Shown one piece after another: positions 21,103 to 34,790 of a stretch of 64,000 nucleotides of DNA. This DNA comes from Rutstroemia sp. NJR-2017a BVV2 (lineage: Eukaryota; Ascomycota; Leotiomycetes; Helotiales; Rutstroemiaceae). The notes under the pieces are model-generated. The model ran no database searches, was not told the DNA's origin, and worked only from the letters and a program-made list of their open reading frames with translations. The translations under genes were made by a program, and so were the position numbers. Every line of letters starts with the position of its first letter. The first letter of the stretch is position 1. Where the stretch lies: assembly GCA_002946415.1 (NCBI GenBank), contig NJPS01000018.1, positions 1 through 64,000 of the forward strand. The letters are read 5' to 3'.

Positions 21103-22419
21103 CTACATCATTTCCGCCGCCTGAAAGCTCCTCACCGTATCCACTATCGACCTCTCCAGCCCCATAAACTCAATCCCCAACACCTTTTCCGAAAACGAAG
21201 TATCCACCGCGAAACCCTTATCCGCCGGAAAATCCCCGCCCTGCACGTCGTCTGCCGGAAGAACAGAGATGTATTCCGGAAACGACTTTTTGATGATGTT
21301 TACAATCATTCTGTAGTCATACGACGGTGATCCACACGCAATGAAGCGGTTACCACTTGCCTCGGGGATGGTGGCAGCTTTCACATGTGCGGCGGCTACA
21401 TCGCGTACGTCGACCCAGACGTGGCCGCTGGGATATATTTGTTAGTCTGTACGAGTATATGCATGAAAAGAGAAATGCTTACCCGAAATCGGGGAATTTC
21501 TCTCGGGCGGTTCCTTGCGTAAACCCGTATATGAGTTGATTGGAGGTATTGAGAGCCGATAGCGAGTGTATGCCCGGAATCTGCGTCTGATATCAGTATC
21601 GTACCGGTATTTGCTTTCCGCTCGCGACTCTACATACGATAGGCCCAAAAACCAAAGTCGGCAGAATAGTCGTCAATGTAAAATTCGGCTTATTCTCTTC
21701 AACGTAGTTCCAGGCTGCTTTCTCGGCGAATGCTTTGCTTGCTGTTTGGAGTTAACATCCTGCACGGTAAGACGTATGGAACTGCCATCTTGTAATTACC
21801 AAAGTAGCCGATCGTCGGATTCGACAATGCCTCTTCGTGCGTTATCGTGCTCCATTCTTTCTCCGTATAGACATGTCCCGGCCGGGTTCCTTTCGAGAGA
21901 TCGAAGACGGAAACGAAAGAAGATGTGATGACAACTCTCGTGACTGAGGGGGCATTGGCTTGGACTGCCTTCAGAATACCTACGGTTCCGATGACAGCAG
22001 GATCGATGACCTCCTGTATGGGAGTTAGCTACAGTAAGATATCCTATGCTAGAATAAGGTAGGTGGGTACCTTTTGGATGTCTTTAGCATTGACGAAGCA
22101 CGGGCTGGCTGTATGGATGACGAGCTCGAATGGCGGGGTTGAGATCACAGCTTGGTCGAAGGCATCAGGCTTGGCGATTTCTTCGAGAATCACAAAATCT
22201 AGCTGGTCGTTGCTGTAGCTGGAGAAAACACTTCTGATGGCATCAATCTTGCTTTGGCTTCGGACTGTGGTGACGACGGAGTGTCTACATGGGAGTTTAG
22301 ATTCACAAGCTATTGATTTTGGCATCGACGAGTAGAATAACTGACCCTTGTTTCAGGAGGATTTCTAAAATACGAGCTGCGATAAAGCCATTGCCACCGG
22401 TGAGAAGAATTCTAGTCAT
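21103..22419 (-). CDS. NAD(P)-dependent extended SDR reductase (GRE2/ketoreductase-like)
   Basis: Six exons (22419-22346, 22284-22071, 22013-21800, 21741-21638, 21580-21483, 21427-21103) join in frame to 342 residues. The Rossmann motif TGGNGFIAARILE is at residue 7, the HTASP segment follows strand 4, and the catalytic YxxxK is Y166-FAS-K170, reassembled across an intron. The C-terminal part reads GHVWVDVRDVAAAHVKA, typical of the dihydroflavonol reductase/GRE2 group that reduces aldehydes and ketones such as methylglyoxal. All five introns are short (38-70 nt range). The substrate is not predictable. A TATAAAT on the minus strand at 22567-22573 may be the promoter element, leaving a leader of about 120 nt. 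Confidence 0.92.
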
Positions 22420-22841
22420 GTTGAAGGATATAAATTGCGGGATCTGGACAGGAAGGTTTGAGGATATGGATATGAATATGAATATGCTATTGAGAGATTG
22501 AAAGAAGCTTATGTATCCCCGGGAACAAGCATATGAGTGGGATGGGACAATGAAAGTCATTGATGCATTTATACCCGACGGACCCATAATTTAACAGTGC
22601 AAAGTATGGGGTCCAGGGGTTTGATAGCACAGCTCGTATATTCGAAGACCAAACAAGGTTGGTCACAGTAAATAAGCATACCAGCACGTCCTACGGCTTT
22701 CTTAATCCGTAGCATTTCACCACGGGAACTGTGATATAGTGTGTTGCTAAGATCGACGGGTCTGTGATATTGACATCAAACTCCAGCCTACCGCTGAATT
22801 CTGCATCTTGCAGGCGGCAAGCACTCGGCACATTATTCCAC
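22420..22841. other. Intergenic, 0.42 kb
   Basis: Holds the promoter of the reductase gene (TATAAAT on the minus strand at 22567-22573) and the 3' end of the small conserved gene. No other gene seen. Confidence 0.5.
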
Positions 22842-23470
22842 TTAGAACTTCCTCATAACATCGTTCACAAGGTCGCTGCCAAAGGTAGCACCGGCCCCGT
22901 AAACCGCAGCATTGCCGAACTTCTGTGCCATCTTCTTCGCCCAGTCGTGATGCTTCATAAACAGTTAGTTGAGCAATTCTAACTGACTTTCCTCTCGGTG
23001 GCAGGGCGGGGTTTCCAATTGTGCAATATCACGTCCACTTCAAGAGATGAACGTAGAAGGGAGGGAGACAATAAAGCGTACCTTCGGATTGTTGGGATTG
23101 GCTGGATGGTTCGGATCTTGCGCTTCCTGTACCATCTGCGTGGGATTGAAGTTCGCATTGGGATTGTAGCGTGGATCTATGTAGGAGGATGGAGCGCCGT
23201 TCTTCTGCTGTACAATAGGCTGTCAGTAACTAGAACTTTCCCAAGAAGAGGGAAACGAGACAGACGTAGAAGAATGGGGGCAACACGAGGAGAAAGCATT
23301 GCTCGGTGTGGAGCTGCGTTTCATCCGGAGGGGGACAGATCAGAACATACTGGTAATTGAGCCATGATTGATTGGAACTGAGGCGGTGAGAGGACACCAT
23401 TCTGTTGCAGAAACTGTAATTCGGCATGAATGGTGTTGAGGGAACGGTCGATAGATGATTGATCAGGCAT
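22842..23470 (-). CDS. Small conserved protein, N-terminus like Lsb1/Pin3-type SH3 proteins
   Basis: Three exons (23470-23351, 23207-23082, 22952-22842) give 118 residues in frame; the last acceptor is an AAG rather than CAG/TAG. The first 40 residues (IDRSLNTIHAELQFLQQNGVLS then FQSIMAQLP) resemble the N-terminal helical segment of fungal Lsb1/Pin3-like actin-associated SH3 proteins. The SH3 domain itself is absent; instead there is an Asn/Pro-rich middle (YNPNANFNP, NHPANPNNP) and a tail HDWAKKMAQKFGNAAVYGAGATFGSDLV containing a glycine-rich amphipathic stretch. The role is unknown. A link to actin patch or ubiquitin machinery would be inference. It is transcribed divergently from the aldo-keto reductase. 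Confidence 0.8.
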
Positions 23471-23845
23471 TTTGACGTAAGTCTTCCTTTTCGCAAGGGA
23501 TGGGATGGGATGGTCTGGATGAGTGGTTGAGCGGATTCGCGATAATAATTCTCAGTTTATTAACTCGAGATTCGGAAATACTGGTATCGGAGCCGATAAG
23601 TTATTTATTCATACAAAGAAGAGAAGCGTTTGTGTCTGTGTCCCAATGCATGCCAAAATGCCAGGTGTACCACCAAATCGCGGGGTCTTCTGTCTCGACG
23701 TCATCGTCACACAAGAGCAATTTGCCGGTTGTTACCGCTTTCAAATCATCACATCATACCACAACTTTTCCATCAAGCTCCCAGGAACGTCAACAATACC
23801 TCTTCAGCCGTTTACCGATTTACCCAGAAAGTATTTTCGATTGCT
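23471..23845. promoter_or_regulatory. Bidirectional promoter region
   Basis: The 375 bp between two divergent ATGs (23470 leftward, 23846 rightward) must hold both promoters. No clear TATA box was assigned. Two short alternative rightward frames cross it without motif support. Confidence 0.5.
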
Positions 23846-24830
23846 ATGCCACCCGCATCATTAGCCAAAAGGATTACCCTCAACAATGGCATCCGCATGC
23901 CACAGATCCATCTCGGAGTCTACATGACCTCTGGCCGCGAATGCGAATCCGCTGTTTCCCAGGCTCTCGAAGCTGGCTATCTCGCGATCGACTCGGCAGA
24001 ATGGTATGCGAACGAGAAAGAAGTGGGGAGAGCAATCAAGAAGTATCTGGACGCGAATAAAGGGGTCAAGAGGGAAGATTTGTGGTTCACCACGAAACTC
24101 AAGTCGAATGTGGGATACGATGCGACGAGGAAAGCGGTTAAGGATAGTTTGAAGAAGAGTGGATTGGATTATCTTGACCTGTATCTATTGCACAGTCCCT
24201 ACGGTGGAAAGGAGAAGAGATTGGAGTGCTGGAAGGCTGTGGAAGATGCTATATTGGAGGGAGAAGTCAAGGCGGGAGGTGTTAGTAATTTCGGTGTCAA
24301 GCATGTATGTTGTCTTGCCGTTCGTTCTCTTCACCCAATGCTTGTCCCAAGGTTTCCTTTTATTTCTCCGCACTCACTGTTTCGCTGCCCTCTATCTCGC
24401 CTTCTCTGATCTTTGTACAACGACTGATTCTCCACCACAGCTGCAAGAGTTACTGGAATCTAAACCTCGAATCGTGCCCGCCGTGAACCAAATCGAAGTC
24501 CACCCCTTCAATACTCGAACCGACATCACATCCTTTTGCCAGGAGAATGGAATTGTGGTTGAAGCATATGCCCCGCTCGCCCGCGCGCTTCGCATGAAAC
24601 ACCCGCAGATTGTCGAACTTTCCAAGAAATACTCCTGCACTCCGGCACAACTGCTGGTAAAATGGTCCCTCCAGCATGATTATGTGCCACTACCGAAGAG
24701 TGTCACAAAGGAGAGAATAATCTCAAACGGAGATGTCGATAGTGTCGAGATTTCAAAGGAGGATATGGATGTGTTGGATGGATTAGATGAATACTTAGTG
24801 ACGGATTGGGACCCTACTGATGCAGATTAG
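23846..24830 (+). CDS. Aldo-keto reductase
   Basis: Two exons, 23846-24304 and 24441-24830, with a 136-nt intron, give 282 residues. The catalytic tetrad is visible: Asp49 and Tyr54 in [11 protein letters not shown], Lys84 in FTTKLK, and His116 in LLHSPYG. Further family marks are [18 protein letters not shown] and VPLPKSV, the last binding the NADPH phosphate. It belongs with the 2,5-diketo-gluconate reductase/GCY1-like branch, NADPH-dependent reductases of aldehydes and ketones in the cytosol. A longer upstream frame exists, but the ATG at 23846 aligns with the usual family start and is preferred. Confidence 0.93.
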
Positions 24831-26042
24831 AGGTAGCTGGATGAAGGCAAGAATGTACGGTTTGTGGCGATCGTCCATTCGTGTGACTTAGATTAGTGGA
24901 CAAGAAAGGTAATGCGTTGATGATCAGAGGCGACAGCAATGAAGCTGATTGACCTGACATGCGTAGTATTGAATGCGCCATCAGCACACCGTAATGATCG
25001 CGGGCTTGGACTGCCATTGAGTCTTCGTAGCAGGTCAGATGCATGGCCATCAACATCAACATTCCGACGCAAAATGATTCCAGTTTCCTGAAAATGCTTT
25101 GCTAAAGAGTCACTTCATCTTCATCCATCTCGAGCTCACTCCAACATCTTCAAACCCCCATCCACCCGGGCCGCATCAGCATCTCCGAGACCGGAACATC
25201 CAAGAGAATCCATCCAACCTCCTGACAGGACGGCACAATTGTTCCAGCTCATGAAAATTTTTCTTATTCCTTTCTTTGGCCCTCGCATTCCCCCACTCTC
25301 CAGTATTAATCCGTCGGATTGAGCGATTAAAGCACAAACATGAGTATGAGGCATCTGCAGGAACCACATTGCAAATCGAAAACTTTAGCAAATATTTTCA
25401 AGGGTAGATGTCCCACCGTTCTGCTTCCGGATCGGAATATCTTGGAGTTGCAGCGACAGCAAATGAGATGCTCGTATGCTCATATTGAAAGTGGCCGTCC
25501 CTCCGATGCCGCGCGGGGGTGGTTTCAACTCAAGTCTCAACACGGCAAGGACTTTACCCTGAGCCCTTCACATGCACGCGGACAGGAATATGCTTGTGCG
25601 TCCGTCGATTTTGCTGTACGGAGCAGGCCATGGAAAACGCCACTATGCGCCATCATGCATCTAGAAGAGATCCCAATGGATACCCGCGCAGCAAAGACGC
25701 ACACACCAAGGCGCTAATGCATGGGAGCGGGTACGACTGAAGCTTGGACTGAGACTAAGGGAAGGGACCAATGGGCGGCCCACGATAAGGATTTTTATTT
25801 GAGTGATCGGTGACACCGTGTTTTGCTTTGCTGGTGGAGGAACTTGGTCTTTTTGTCTGGGAGAGGGTAAATGCAGAACTTGCAGCAAAGAGTGGTTCTG
25901 TGCGGAGGACGCGAAGAAGACAGTACGGAGTACATGAATGCAATCCAGCAATGTGTGGAACGACGGTGCGAGGACTGCGGATGCGACAGGGCAACGCGTG
26001 CAGTTACCAGTTACCAAGTACCAGATACTGGAGCCGTGGGTA

Positions 26043-26067
26043 AGGTTAGCAGGTTAGCAGGTTAGCA
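26043..26067 (+). repeat. Tandem octamer repeat, three copies
   Basis: AGGTTAGC is repeated three times in direct order. A related short repeat (CAGTTACC) lies just upstream near 25998. Confidence 0.7.
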
Positions 26068-26433
26068 GAGATCTACTCATGCTCGACGGCAAAGGATCAA
26101 TAAGAGGACGTACTTTGTATACCGGTCATCGACAGCATAGCTCGCCCATTGCATTTCCTGCTGGGGTGCGATATCCCGATTGCGGACATCCTGAGCTAAC
26201 GCCATAGAAAGATGTCACCCAAAGGCGAATCTCTACTTGTACAGTTGAGGAGGCTGAATACCTGCGCATTGAGGGGTAGAAAATTTGCCATCGTGCATGA
26301 TGCACTGATGATGCACTGCAACTGTAGCACTAAAGAAATATGTACATGCTGAGCAGAGTTTCTGGGGCAAGAGCGCATCTCCAACTGCGAACGCCTTCCC
26401 CGAGGAAAACCTCACTCAGTCATCCTCCATGAA

Positions 26434-26486
26434 GACATTCGACATTCGACATTCAGCCATTCAGCCATTCGGCCATTCGGCCACTC
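26434..26486 (+). repeat. Degenerate 7-8 bp tandem repeat
   Basis: GACATTC is present three times, then AGCCATTC twice and GGCCATTC-type units, about 460 bp upstream of the glutamate dehydrogenase start. Confidence 0.7.
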
Positions 26487-26944
26487 AACATCCCCTCCCC
26501 GCCTCATACTTCCATACTTCTCAGCCCATCTGTTACCCCTCCAACATCAGCACATCCTCTCCAGAAATCGGAACCCGCCGTCATGGGCATGGCTCGAAGA
26601 GGTAAGTTAGCAAATCACGCACTTGCAGTTTGGTAGATTACCGGCGAGCTAATCTCCAAGCTTGCCAGCTAGATAATTTTCCTACTGTTCCTAGTAGCGT
26701 GGAACCCTGCGCCCTGACGAAACAAATAATACAATAATACACACAGAGTAAACATTCATTCACCGGACCCCCACCCCGATACAAAAAGGTCCTTCTTTCC
26801 CACCTCCACAAGCTTCCCTCATCATACAACTTCTTCTTGCTCCTTTGGAATTTGTGAATAACTCCATTGCCCCGAATTCTATTGTGCTTTTCTGTTTCCT
26901 GTATACTTGATACCCACTCAATTCCTTAAAACAACTCTACCATC

Positions 26945-28538
<1,594 letters not shown>

Positions 28539-30042
28539 ATGTTTGTTAATAATGACTGTATTGATGGGAATGAATGGAGCTTTGGGAAATTTGTATTTAT
28601 GAATTGATGATTGCTGGGTTTGTTGGTTGGTTGGGCGGTTTGGAACTTTTTGCGCTGGGGGATTGATAGCCTGTACAAATTTGAAAATAAAAAGCTTTAT
28701 CACATATCTTCTGCGTTTTGGAGTTTGGTTTTTTTTGCTTATTCTACAGTGGAATTCTCTAGCATGTAGTTAGAGTACGTCCCGATAACATGCAGATCTG
28801 GTAATGGTTTAGACCGGCGGCCATAGTTGAAAACAGCCTTGTATTCTTCGCGTGGGTCTATCGTAGGAGTACAATATTGCTGTATGGTTCTTTGTCCCTT
28901 CGCTGATTCAAGCTGCCTAACGATCACACACCACATATGACGCGGCCCTCGATCTCGACTTAGACAAGTCACCACGGCGAATTGTGGACCAGACTCTGAT
29001 GGCCACCGCGCACTCGGCGCTTTTACAGCTTTTGAATGAGGAAGTCAAGAGACTGCGCATGTATTAACCTTAGTTGTGACGTTGCCGCAGGTAAATCAAG
29101 ATCGACAACTTTATATCAGAAAGGATAGGCCCCTTCCACAACGCTCGCAAGTACAAGTATGCCTGCCCCACTCTCGGGGTTAACCATCAGACCGTTAAAG
29201 CTGGGGTAAGTTTTGAAACTGCGGGCATCGGCATGGGAAAATGAAATGAGAGAGTTTCGTTGGAGCCTACGGTTGGTGTCTGCAGGGGCAGGTCGCAGAT
29301 CCGGGCCTGCCTCGACGGCGGACATGTGCCGATTTCAGGCCATGTAGTACCGCACCAATAGAGATATATCATTTAATTCTCCTTTCTTTTTCGGACATAT
29401 CAAGCAGAGCCCCTTTGACACTAACTGAGATGTGCCGAAATTCAGGGTTCTCGGATAAATGTAAGTAGACTGCCTAATTATGAAGCCTTATCTTCTTTTT
29501 CAACCAACCGACCACGAATTGCATGCTTTGCGGCCTGTTGTGCATAGAAGTCTAGAGGGCAGAAGATCCCGTCAATCTTCTCTTTGGGAAGCCAATCCTT
29601 CCCACGAGAACAATATAAGGGTGACTTAATGGTGCTTAATTCAACATGAGACGAACTTCTAGGGACTGTTCGACGCGTATACTTAACGTCGTTTGCTTGA
29701 ATTGACTATACTCATCTCCGGAATTCTTCATATCCAAGATATGTCCCCTTTACGCACCGGACACAATGGAGAGCCCTGGTCACCCTTTAAGAAGGGCCGA
29801 ATTTCGAAGTACCGGTGCATCATTCCCTTACCATCCCGTCACTTAATCTTGAAGAATAAGAATATCGCGAGCTCTATAGAATACCGTCGTTATGACTGTA
29901 AGATAGTAGAGGGCGCAAGCTCTGTGGAGGGGAAGGAAGGGGGTAAGAACATATATATAGACCAAAAAGAGCCCACACGGTAGAAGGCCAAACACCAAAA
30001 CGTTCTTTACTTTCGGTTCTTGTATATCCTTTTTAAAGCACA
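28539..30042. other. Intergenic, 1.5 kb
   Basis: No supported gene. It ends with a TATATATAG at 29951-29960, about 85 bp before the GH16 start, a likely TATA box. Confidence 0.5.
29951..29960 (+). promoter_or_regulatory. TATA box of the GH16 gene
   Basis: ATATATATAG, 83-92 bp upstream of the ATG at 30043, a typical distance for fungal TATA boxes. Confidence 0.45.
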
Positions 30043-31081
30043 ATGTATCCCACCCACTCCTTTGTCCATTTGACTTGCGTTGTACTTTCTCTTTCCAGCG
30101 TATCAAACGCTTACTACCTGTCTAAAACATACAACGCCGCCAATTTCTTCAAAGAGTTCACATTCTTCACCGGCACTGACCCAACCAAGGGTTATGTTGC
30201 ATACGAACCGCTAGCAGAAGCAGAAGCAGCGGGTTTGGTGTATACATCTGATAACCAGGTCTACCTCGGCGTCGATCACACCACAGTCAACCCCAGAAAT
30301 GGACGAGAATCAGTTCGATTAGAGAGTAACCAAGCATGGGGACAAGGTACGCCTAAAAACCCATCACACCCCGAAATATGCTGACATCTCAGGTGTGTTC
30401 ATTGCAGATATCGAGCATATGCCAGGTGGGATTTGTGGCGTCTGGCCCGCCTTTTGGATGTTCGGTCCCAACTGGCCTAACAGCGGTGAAATTGATATCA
30501 TCGAAGGAGTAAACGCGGATACCACAGATACCATCACGTTACACGCCGCAGCCGGGTGCAGCGTGAGCAGCTCGGGCTTAAAGACTGGTACCACGGTCAC
30601 AACGGATTGTAACCAAGATGATGCAGGGACCGGTTGTAGCACTAGCACATCGGTAGGTTGACAACCCCTTTAAAGCCAAGGAAAGGGCTGACATGTGTCC
30701 CAGAACACCAATAACTATGGGAAAGGCTTCAACAACATCGGAGGCGGTGTCTATGCAATGCAATGGGCATCGTCGGGAATCTATGTCTGGTTCTGGCCCC
30801 GTGGATCCATTCCAGCAGATATCACCGCAAACGATATCGACGTCGCGTCCTGGGGAACCCCGCTAGCGAATTTCTCGGGCAGTGGTTGTGATTTCGATAC
30901 GTTCTTTGCGAACCAGAATATCATCTTCGACACAACCTTTTGTGGAGACTGGGCTGGGGATGTTTGGTCAACTGGGTCTTGCGCTTCATTGGCTTCCACT
31001 TGTGATGCTTATGTGTCGGCAAATCCATCTGCATTTACTAATGCATATTGGTTGATCAACTCGGTTCAGGTCTGGCAGTAG
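30043..31081 (+). CDS. Secreted GH16 endo-1,3(4)-beta-glucanase
   Basis: Three exons (30043-30346, 30393-30652, 30704-31081) give 313 residues. Residues 1-23 form a signal peptide ending SSVSNA. The catalytic GH16 motif ExDxxE is GEIDIIEG, with the nucleophile Glu at 30488-30490 and the acid/base Glu at 30503-30505. Upstream PGGICGVWPAFWMFGPNWP is the conserved active-site wall of the fungal laminarinase/mixed-linkage glucanase subfamily. ASSGIYVWFWPRGSIP follows in the second half. The protein has no GPI-anchor-like C-terminus and ends INSVQVWQ, so it is likely secreted freely. It may act on plant mixed-linkage glucan or fungal wall beta-1,3-glucan. Confidence 0.94.
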
Positions 31082-31933
31082 AGTCGTGAGTGGTTTGTAG
31101 AGCGCCCAGCGTGGTGGTGGCATATGAAAAGAGGGGAAAATCGGGAAGGAGGTTGGGATGGTAGGGAGGAAAGGCTGTGCTTCGATGTTTGGTGTTTTGT
31201 ACTGTTTATACTTCCGTCTACTTTCTTGTAAATACTATTGCTTCTTCGATGCTTAAGTAAATAGATTTCCCTCTGTATCACTGCTCTACTTCCCCTCTTT
31301 GCCGAGTGCACCAGAAACAAGGTCAGTATATAGCGGGAAAAACTCAGTGTTCAAGAAGCACGGTAATTGAGGAAGTATTTGTGTGTTGAATACAAGTAGA
31401 AGACTGTGGTTATAGTAGTGGTTAACAGGTTGTAGTTGTAGTTTGGTTGTGGTCAACAAAAGGTTCCGTGGAGGAAAGCTAGTTTAGTGGGGCTACAAGG
31501 AGCCTGTGCAGGCCTCTCTTAGGGCTTGTAACACCTGTGGGGAATTGCAATCTTGTCGCAACCTCCTCAGCTCTTCAAATACATTTGGATGTTCTCGGCG
31601 CCTTGGAGACAGTTCCCTGGAACATTTGCCGCGTCGACACTTCTCGCCGCAGATTCACGACTGCATTCAATTCAGACACGACTGGGAAGTGAAATACAGA
31701 GCAGGGATACGGCCATTGGGAGGTTATGCTGAGGAGGCACATCGAATACCGTCGAAGGAACACATACTACCATCGAATCAATACCTGCGCGATACATTAG
31801 GGCAGCTTTAGGTCCCTCCTGTCTGCTGGCTCAATTCTGAGCTGCGCAACATTAATTACCATCACCAGCAACGCACTCTCTTCGCGCCACAACCCGAAAT
31901 CGTTATGCCACCAAGGCATTCATCATACATCTA
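31082..31933. other. Intergenic, 0.85 kb
   Basis: Between convergent GH16 and 3beta-HSD-like genes. A rightward frame of 101 codons at 31506 has no motifs and is not supported. Confidence 0.45.
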
Positions 31934-33027
31934 CTACCCCGCAAGTCTCTGCTTATATTCTTCACAGCTCAATCGAATCCCTTCCTCGAGTCCTACACGA
32001 GCTTCATAGCCAAGGATTCTTTTCGCTTTCGCTCCACTCGCATACCTCACAGCGCATGCATCGTTAACACTCCACCTACTCAATGTTATTGTCCTCCCAG
32101 TCAAGTATGACACAACCTCCGCCAAAACTCCCGCAGTCCACGCCAGTGTTTCGGATACGTGAATTGAGAACGGCGGGATATGGCCAAATTCTTTCCAGAC
32201 TGCCAGACTGAAGTTTCGGAATGTGATGGGCTCATTGTTCTGGATAAAGAATGTCTCCCCCGCCGCAGTAGGATTGCTTGACAACAAATTCTCAGCAGCA
32301 AGAACATGTGCGTCGGCGATATTTGTGACATAAGTTATGTCCCACAGGTTCTCTGCTGCTCCTATAACAAATGGTGTCTCCTTTTTGGCAATGCAAGCAT
32401 GGATTGGGGGAAGAAGTTGATGATCACCAGGACCCATGAGCACCGAAGGGCGAAGAATACATGTGGAAAAGGAAGGCGAATTGGCTTGATGGACAATTTT
32501 CTCGGCTGCAGCCTACGTACAATGTTAGATGCATAGGCGACTTGTATGCTGGGACTTGGCACCTTCGACTCTCCATATATCGACGATTTTACCGCTGAAG
32601 GCCATCTCTCGTCTATATTTGGATAGGGGTTCATCCAGTTATCTATCACGCAACAACAGCTGCTTGTATACACAAAGGCGTGGATGCCAGCATCCCTTGT
32701 TGCGTTCAATACGGTTCTCGTCCCCTCAACGTTGATTCGGAATACCTCCTTCTCAATCCTGCGACGATATCTTTCTCTCAGTGGCGGAACGATTCCAGCA
32801 GTATGAATGACAACTTCCGGTTTCCCTTGAGATATTGCTTTCGAAATATCTTCAAAGTTGTTGATATCTCCACAGACATACGAGACACTGGACGACTTCG
32901 TTTTGCCCTCTGTATCCAAATCTAGGACTGTAATTGAGCAAGCAGGGTATTTCTCCAGCAAAGCATCAACGATTGCTGATCCAACAAATCCGGTACCTCC
33001 GGTAACGAGCACACTTCTTATCGCCAT
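31934..33027 (-). CDS. 3beta-HSD / sterol 4-carboxylate dehydrogenase-like SDR
   Basis: Two exons, 33027-32563 and 32512-31934, give 347 residues. The Rossmann motif is VLVTGGTGFVGSAIVDAL at residue 6. HTAGIVPP and NVEGTRTVLNATRDAGIHAFVYTSS are signatures of the 3beta-hydroxysteroid dehydrogenase/Erg26 group. The catalytic Y151-GES-K155 sits right at the splice junction, followed by AAEKIVHQAN and ILRPSVLMGPGDHQ. Erg26 decarboxylates sterol 4-carboxylates, but fungi also carry related enzymes in secondary-metabolite clusters. The lack of a C-terminal membrane segment and the neighbouring P450 relics favour a specialised role. The intron donor GTGCCA is atypical. Confidence 0.88.
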
Positions 33028-33500
33028 GATGTGGTCTTGATTGATTATACATCAGTACAGAACCAACATAAGCTGTAGGTTGACTGGTACGACGTGTGGT
33101 GTTACACGTTGTGCCGGGAATTGATTCCTAGGGGTTGCTTCCGCTTGAAGGTGGTGTAGCGCGGAACTTTCGGCATCCGATGAGAAACATCTTCGGAGCA
33201 TGAGATGAGTTACCATATGTATAAAACATGCTATCTTCTATGACTTAATTCAGCGCTGGTGAGCGACATACACTGGAAAGTCATGATGAAAGTGGCACTT
33301 GAATTGATAATGAGGTCATGGGCATAAACATTCCTTTCTCGGCAAGTGCCCGGCAATCAAACAGCAAACAAAACAGCTAACAAAGATAAGTATTGAATTT
33401 CAGCCTGTTGTATAAACTCGGGGTATCTTTTTCTACTTTATCGGGTTACTTTACAAGATGTACATCCATCAACGCGAAGTTTTGATTCAAACAAAAAAAA

Positions 33501-34790
33501 GGTGGTAGAGCCAACGTCCCCAAAGACCCACGGTTCTACGAATAATACTCGCCAACGAGACAATCACGCTCGGCGATGACGAAGATACAATTCCACCACG
33601 TCGCTCTATGAACATCGCATCGGTCCCTTCTAAAGCAGAAGACCGTGATGCAAGCGCACATCAGTCAACTCGTGTCGCAATTCGAGAGATATAGCGCGAA
33701 GGGCGTTGCGTTGATGTGAGTGAATGGTTCACTTTTTCCATGTTCGACATTGATGATGGGTTTGGCCTCGTCTAAGACATAGGGTACGTCCGTGGCGGCG
33801 TCTATCACGGTTGTATTAAGTTTGTCATGGATTGATTTTATGCGGCTACGTTCTTACATCGGTGCCAGAAGTTTTGGCCACTGAACCAGTTGTTGGCTCT
33901 CTGTATTCCTCCCTCGATATGTAAGATGCACGCGAATCATAATAAAGCTTCCTTAACACGCGTCCGAGGACGTATGGCCTCGGAAATAGACCGCTATGGT
34001 TTCATGTACTATGTTTTGAAGCAAGCGAACAAGAAACGGCTTTCGATAAAGACCTTTGAGCCGCACGCAACGGTCACCATCCTAGCTGACAGTGAGACTT
34101 GACCGGTGGCGGAGACTGCTGCCTTCTACCATATTCTGACGCATCGCAAGTCTACAAAAGGCTCCAGGACGAGATCTGAAGCACTTTTGCCAGCATCGAG
34201 GAAATCAAATTACAAGATATGCTGCACAAATTGCCATAGCAGAATGTTGTGGTACAAAGAGACATTGCCTATTCATGCCCCGCTTTCCACTGGGTACCTG
34301 ACGAAAATGGAGCAACTCTCTGCGGGTAACATGTTCCAATGAGGAGGAGCCCAATTTTTCGTGTTATTGGCGCTTAAGATTTTTGAGAGTAGACTACCAT
34401 TGTAACTCAGATTCGCCAACAGATATTTGGATTCAGACGGTGCTCAGGATCAATGACTACTGCTCGAACACTTCGGCTGCCAACTTTCGCCATCCCATGA
34501 GCTCCATTCCAGGTCGATAAATGGATGATGCCACTTACGTTTACGATAGAGGGATGCTGTACAACCATTCTCAGTTCACCCACAGAATTGTCCTGGTCAG
34601 CAAGAAGTTGCAGATCCTGCTGTTCTCCACAACTATAAAGACATAAGTACTGACATGCTTTAGTGAAGATTCGCACTTCATATCGTCAAAATGACCCTCG
34701 CGCATCTGCTATGGGGTTTTGGCTTGACCTTGGGGGAACGTGCGGAGAACTTGGCAGTGGGTCAACGGATCATGATACCTGGATCTAGCC
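33501..34790 (+). pseudogene. Cytochrome P450 pseudogene 1
   Basis: Translations in three successive frames match consecutive parts of a fungal P450. These are GGRANVPKDPRFYE (33501), QAHISQLVSQFERYSAKG (33650), DVSEWFTFSMFDI (33713), the I-helix region FMYYVLKQANKK...ILADSET (34000-34099), VYKRLQDEI (34150), ENGATLCG (34307), a damaged heme loop QPFSVHPQNCPG (34561-34596) and MTLAHLLWGFGLTL (34692-34733). Stops interrupt at 33543, 33609, 34100, 34177, 34237 and 34327, and the frame changes at least near 33713 and 34145. The heme loop has lost the conserved Gly and Arg. A leftover intron 3' end (TACTGAC...TTTAG) is seen at 34650-34665. The N-terminal anchor was not found. Confidence 0.85.

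Larger units (their letters stand above)
24831..26944. other. Intergenic, 2.1 kb
   Basis: Several short frames on both strands show no motifs and no consistent exon chain. It contains two small tandem repeats (26043-26067 and 26434-26486) and the promoter of the glutamate dehydrogenase gene. Confidence 0.45.
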
